DNA of 9,774 nt from Patescibacteria group bacterium (GTDB lineage: Bacteria; Patescibacteriota; Dojkabacteria; SC72; T1SED10-24): contig SLHS01000098.1 of the NCBI GenBank assembly GCA_007136035.1, positions 1-9,774 of the forward strand. Direction: 5' to 3'. Each line of letters starts with the position of its first letter. Within the stretch, counting starts at the first letter, position 1. Shown here piece after piece: positions 6,875-9,774 of the stretch. A program made the position numbers and the translations under genes. The notes under the pieces were generated by a model that was not told the DNA's origin, did no database searches, and was given only the letters and a program-made list of their open reading frames with translations.

Positions 6875-7450
6875 ATGCTAGAGAGACTTTTCATATCTAA
6901 AGTTAGGGTTAAAATATTAAAACAATTCCTCCTAAATCCTGAGGAAGATTATCATATTAGGGCCTTGGTAAGATTACTTAATGAAGAGATTAACGCTGTA
7001 CGTAGAGAATTAAAGAATCTGGAATCTTTTGGCTTACTTAAATCAACAAAACAAGCCAACAAGATTGTTTACACACTCAACAAAAACTGCCCTTTTCTCT
7101 ACGAACTAAGATCTATGATACTCAAAGACTCTGAAGAATTAAGACTTATGGCAAAGGTTCTGGGCACTATCAAAAACATAGAACTAGCATTAATAACTCA
7201 GGCATACATGACAAAAAAATATATCGATGAAAACGATATTGATATTTTAATTATAGGGGGGCCTGATATTAACAAGCTCACAAAAGAAATGAACAAAGTA
7301 GAAAAAGAATTAGACAGAGAACTAAAAATGGCTGTTTTGACAAAAGAAGATTACGAATACAGAAAAAAGAGAAGAGAAAAATTCATACTAGATGTATTAG
7401 AAAAGGACAAAATAATACTGCTTGGTTCACCAAATAAAATTGGGTTGTAA
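6875..7450 (+). CDS. Winged-helix protein with degenerate nucleotidyltransferase-like domain
   Basis: This 191-residue protein starts at the ATG at 6875; a TTG at 6848 inside the previous gene is a less likely start. Residues 1-70 form a winged helix-turn-helix: VRVKILKQFLLNPEEDYHIRALVRLL, then a recognition helix NAVRRELKNLESFGLLKS and a wing KQANKIVYTLNK. After a helical linker, about 98-170 resembles the minimal nucleotidyltransferase (MNT-like) fold often fused to such winged helices in archaea and small bacteria: IELALITQAYMTKKYIDENDIDILIIGG. The Asp pair of DID (121-123) remains, but the Gly-Ser normally preceding it (FGSxAKG) is replaced by TQA, so catalysis is doubtful. I infer a cytosolic DNA-binding regulator, perhaps of its own operon, with the second domain used for ligand or partner binding. 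The target is unknown. The next gene begins four bases after its stop. Confidence 0.75.
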   Translation: MLERLFISKVRVKILKQFLLNPEEDYHIRALVRLLNEEINAVRRELKNLESFGLLKSTKQANKIVYTLNKNCPFLYELRSMILKDSEELRLMAKVLGTIKNIELALITQAYMTKKYIDENDIDILIIGGPDINKLTKEMNKVEKELDRELKMAVLTKEDYEYRKKRREKFILDVLEKDKIILLGSPNKIGL

Positions 7451-7454
7451 AAAT

Positions 7455-8714
7455 ATGAAGAGCTATATCATCGTCATTTTAATAAGTGCATTACTAATTT
7501 CAACGCTGTTTTTTGCTTTACCAAAAACAGAAGTTCTTGTACCTTTTGATGAGGAAAGATTTGATTTAAATGTAAAAAGTGATGATTACTGGAAAAAGGA
7601 AATAATTCTTGAATTAAGCATTCTCCCAAAACATAGAACATTTTTAGATGACAAGGTTGATAAATCAAGAAACATTCTTTACAAAAGATTACAGAAAGCA
7701 GGAGTCGAAGAAATTCAAGTCGTAAGTTATAAACCAACACAAGAAGAGATAGAGAGTCAAATACAACCAGAAGAGGAAGAGAGCTTTTTGAAAGAATATA
7801 TAAAAGTAATTGTTCAAACAACAATAGATGAAAATGTAGTTAACCAATTAATCACATCGACGGGTGAAATTAAAATAATGGAACCAAAAGAAATACTGGA
7901 CGATTTACCAGATGAAGAACAACTACAACTTTATATGGTAGAAAACTACGAAGAGACAAAATGGGATAGGAGTCAATTTAGGAATATTTTGATTAGAGAT
8001 TTGATGGCAGGAGAAGGTGGAAGGAGCTATTTTGGAATTTTTAAACCAGGCCTTGGAAACAGAAGGGAGTTTAATAGATTTTTGAGAGAAAGGGAGGGGG
8101 AAATGATTGGTGTTTTAATGGATTCTTTTGTAATACCAATGCAAGTAGAACCGGAAATGAGTAATATTTTTGCAGTTGGTTTGGGACCAGACGAAAAGGA
8201 AGCCAAAACACAAAACATTATTTTAAATACTGGCGTAATTCCTGCATCACGAATTTCCATACTATCAGCAGAAAACAAAGAAACTGATATATACGAAATA
8301 GATCATATACAAGTAACATTAGCTATCTTAATAAGTATTGGTTCTGTAATATTTTTCCTTTACCAAAGAGAAAAGGAGGAGAAAGAGAAGATTCTACAAT
8401 TTGCATTCAGCCTTTTACTAATATTTTCAATAAGTCTAACAATATTAAAAATATGGAAAATTCCAATAGATTTATTTTTGCTAATTCCTACAGGTATTCT
8501 AGGAACAATCTTTCTCAAAACAATGTATACATGCACAACAGAATCACGAATGATCCTCATAACATCAGTCATTGTTGCAACACTTATGGTAATTTTTGGG
8601 ACTGGGTATATACCCATAATGGGGAGCTTCATGCTCTTTGTAATACTCCTTTCTTTCATAACAGAGATATTAACAAAAGTATATTTTAAACATATTAAGA
8701 TAATAAACAGCTGA
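7455..8714 (+). CDS. secD: Divergent SecD-like protein translocase subunit
   Basis: This 419-residue protein starts at the ATG at 7455. An N-terminal membrane helix (about 4-22) is followed by a large exported region to about 284 and five more hydrophobic helices (about 285-304, 314-332, 338-357, 366-384, 388-408), the six-helix layout of SecD. In the exported region, KSRNILYKRLQKAGVEEIQV resembles the SecD RxxxxGVxE block. GEMIGVLMDSFVIPMQVEP matches the GkxxaivLDgxVisxP strand pair. KEAKTQNIILNTGVIPAS matches the eAxxLaxxLxsGaLPa helix. FGTGYIPIMGSFML near 381 matches fGtGpIkGFAxtL. The GLDLxGG opening and the VDANVLIFERIREE block with its proton-path Asp are not recognisable. SecD with SecF uses the proton gradient to help SecYEG/SecA finish export. 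This copy may have lost or altered that coupling. The family call is by eye, moderately sure. The next ATG is one base after its stop. Confidence 0.65.
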   Translation: MKSYIIVILISALLISTLFFALPKTEVLVPFDEERFDLNVKSDDYWKKEIILELSILPKHRTFLDDKVDKSRNILYKRLQKAGVEEIQVVSYKPTQEEIESQIQPEEEESFLKEYIKVIVQTTIDENVVNQLITSTGEIKIMEPKEILDDLPDEEQLQLYMVENYEETKWDRSQFRNILIRDLMAGEGGRSYFGIFKPGLGNRREFNRFLREREGEMIGVLMDSFVIPMQVEPEMSNIFAVGLGPDEKEAKTQNIILNTGVIPASRISILSAENKETDIYEIDHIQVTLAILISIGSVIFFLYQREKEEKEKILQFAFSLLLIFSISLTILKIWKIPIDLFLLIPTGILGTIFLKTMYTCTTESRMILITSVIVATLMVIFGTGYIPIMGSFMLFVILLSFITEILTKVYFKHIKIINS

Positions 8715-8715
8715 A

Positions 8716-9231
8716 ATGGAAATAATAAAATACTTTGAAATTATTACAACATACCAGATTAACACAACTATCATAGCTATATTGATAATAACTCTATTAA
8801 TAAGTGGGCTTTTTTTCTACTATACAAACGATATAAAACCTAGTGCTATCATTTTCCTCTCAGCTATTCTAGTACCAATTTTAACGGGTCTATTTTTGTT
8901 AGTACTCTATAGCTTTTTCAATATTCAACCAAGTGAAAAACACACTCTAATATTATGGTCCAGCCTTTTTATAAATACAATAAATTTAAGTATGTTACTG
9001 GGTCGATATTCTAAGGAAATACTTAAAAAAGATTTCGATATAGATCATGTAACCAAATATCATTTCACAGCCACTTTAAATCTTTTTATAACAATACTAC
9101 TAATCACCTTTGCTATCTCCGTCTTTGTACAAATAGATATGATTTTGATTCTAACTACAACACTACTCGTTTCAAGCATTGTAATTTGGCTTAATCATCT
9201 AATTGCTAGATTATTACTCAAGGATAAATGA
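8716..9231 (+). CDS. Small five-helix membrane protein, possibly a truncated SecF
   Basis: This 171-residue, very hydrophobic protein has five predicted membrane helices at about 16-38, 43-68, 76-96, 114-138 and 141-167. It directly follows the SecD-like gene (one base gap), the position of secF. Its helix pattern fits SecF helices 2-6: FYYTNDIKPSAIIFLSAIL resembles the YxxxRFxwrfalxAixAL stretch, and INTINLSMLLGRYSKEILK falls where SecF has YSINDTVVVFDRIREN. It would then lack SecF helix 1 and the P4 periplasmic domain, and the conserved polar residues are largely replaced. SecF would normally pair with SecD to drive late export. This is an inference from position and pattern; an unrelated membrane protein remains possible. 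The TGA stop overlaps the miaA ATG (ATGA at 9228-9231), suggesting translational coupling. No Shine-Dalgarno precedes its own start. Confidence 0.6.
   Translation: MEIIKYFEIITTYQINTTIIAILIITLLISGLFFYYTNDIKPSAIIFLSAILVPILTGLFLLVLYSFFNIQPSEKHTLILWSSLFINTINLSMLLGRYSKEILKKDFDIDHVTKYHFTATLNLFITILLITFAISVFVQIDMILILTTTLLVSSIVIWLNHLIARLLLKDK
9220..9224 (+). promoter_or_regulatory. miaA: Shine-Dalgarno of miaA
   Basis: AAGGA stands three bases before the miaA ATG at 9228, inside the end of the preceding gene. The spacing is short but usable. It supports the start that overlaps the upstream TGA. Confidence 0.55.
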
Positions 9232-9774
9232 TTGTCGTGATAGCTGGGCCTACGGCCACAGGTAAATCTCAAATCGCAATAAAATTAGCAAGAGAATTTA
9301 ATGGATACATTCTCAATGGAGATTCCAGACAAGTTTATAAAGAATTAAATATCGGTACAGCAAAACCATCTCCCAAAGAAATTAAAGAGAGCAAAGTCGA
9401 ACACAGACTTTTCGACCATGTAAGCATTAATGAAGATTACAATCTTTACAGATATCAAAAGGAAGCATTTGAAGTTTTAGATGAAAAACAAAATCAAACA
9501 ACCTTTTTAGTTGGAGGTACAGGACTTTACATAGATTCTATCGTTTATAATTACAAACTTAAAAAAGGAGACAAAAAGAGAAGAAAAGAACTTGAGAAAC
9601 TCACACTGAAAGAATTACAAAAGAAGGCTGGCAAAGATATAGAAAAATTAAATAAGAGTGATAGACAAAATTCTCGAAGACTTATTCGGTTTCTTGAAAG
9701 AAATAGAGAAATATATAAAAAAGGTAAACCTTTAAAACATATCTACTTTGTTTTAAAAAAAGATTTCGATATTA
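9228..9774 (+). CDS. miaA: tRNA dimethylallyltransferase MiaA (C-terminus cut by window edge)
   Basis: The first 182 codons are present and the frame is open at the right edge. The P-loop GPTATGKS is at 7-14. NGDSRQVYKELNIGTAKP at 30-47 is the family signature, with Asp32 matching the conserved catalytic Asp. EHRLFDHV at 59-66 follows, and VGGTGLYI is at 95-102. DRQNSRRLIRFLE at 145-157 matches the conserved NxRRxxRALE helix. MiaA transfers a dimethylallyl group from DMAPP to N6 of A37 in tRNAs reading UNN codons. The product i6A is the substrate of MiaB (4212-5507). The segment between GGTGLYI and the RR helix is about 40 residues, shorter than the usual insertion, so the tRNA-swapping domain is reduced. 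The start overlaps the TGA of the SecF-like gene and has an AAGGA ribosome-binding site. It is the last visible member of the plus-strand operon. Confidence 0.95.
   Translation, partial: MIVVIAGPTATGKSQIAIKLAREFNGYILNGDSRQVYKELNIGTAKPSPKEIKESKVEHRLFDHVSINEDYNLYRYQKEAFEVLDEKQNQTTFLVGGTGLYIDSIVYNYKLKKGDKKRRKELEKLTLKELQKKAGKDIEKLNKSDRQNSRRLIRFLERNREIYKKGKPLKHIYFVLKKDFDI

Noticed and set aside
8360..8689. Overlapping open frames on both strands inside the SecD-like gene
   Set aside because: They have no family resemblance and no start signals, and the SecD-like frame explains the region with coherent membrane helices.
1..9774. CRISPR arrays, insertion sequences, integrase sites, toxin-antitoxin or defence systems
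   Set aside because: I saw no regularly spaced repeats, transposase motifs or terminal inverted repeats. The tRNA has no flanking direct repeat or integrase. The winged-helix/nucleotidyltransferase-like protein is one polypeptide without a toxin partner, so it was not called a MNT/HEPN toxin-antitoxin pair.

Overview
The window is AT-rich (roughly one third G+C by eye) and densely packed, with no gene-free stretch over about 60 bases. It looks like a chromosomal segment of a small-genome, fast-evolving bacterium. I favour a Candidate Phyla Radiation (Patescibacteria) lineage because proteins are short and divergent, most starts lack a Shine-Dalgarno sequence, Sec accessory proteins are strongly reduced, and envelope genes sit beside tRNA-modification genes. 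TGA serves as a normal stop (end of the SecD-like and SecF-like genes), which argues against the UGA=Gly lineages Gracilibacteria and Absconditabacteria. The lineage is an inference, because no rRNA or phylogenetic marker is present.

Left half (1-5507, all minus strand, so read right to left): miaB (tRNA methylthiotransferase), a lipoprotein with two AMIN-like repeats, a tRNA-Pro(GGG) gene whose 5' end is one base past the lipoprotein stop codon, an NAD-dependent sugar epimerase, a DUF368/PopT-type polyprenyl-phosphate transporter gene broken by a frameshift, a HIT-family hydrolase, and the N-terminal part of a membrane-anchored beta-helix protein that runs off the left edge.

Right half (5560-9774, all plus strand): a membrane-anchored DUF3048 (YerB-like) protein, a winged-helix protein fused to a degenerate nucleotidyltransferase-like domain, a divergent SecD-like protein, a small SecF-like membrane protein without the periplasmic domain, and the first 182 codons of miaA, which runs off the right edge. 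Gaps are 16, 4 and 1 bases, and miaA overlaps its neighbour by ATGA, so this is almost certainly one operon.

The two halves diverge from a 52-base intergenic region (5508-5559) holding two extended -10 motifs that point at each other. MiaA and MiaB act in sequence to make ms2i6A at tRNA position 37, and here they lie at the far ends of the two divergent units. The rest is mostly cell-envelope biology: sugar-nucleotide conversion, lipid-carrier recycling, lipoprotein, surface beta-helix, DUF3048 and Sec accessory proteins. The most notable observations are the stripped-down SecD/SecF-like pair, the frameshifted DUF368 gene, the duplicated lipoprotein domain abutting a tRNA, and the face-to-face promoters. 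I did not find a clear new defence or mobile system.
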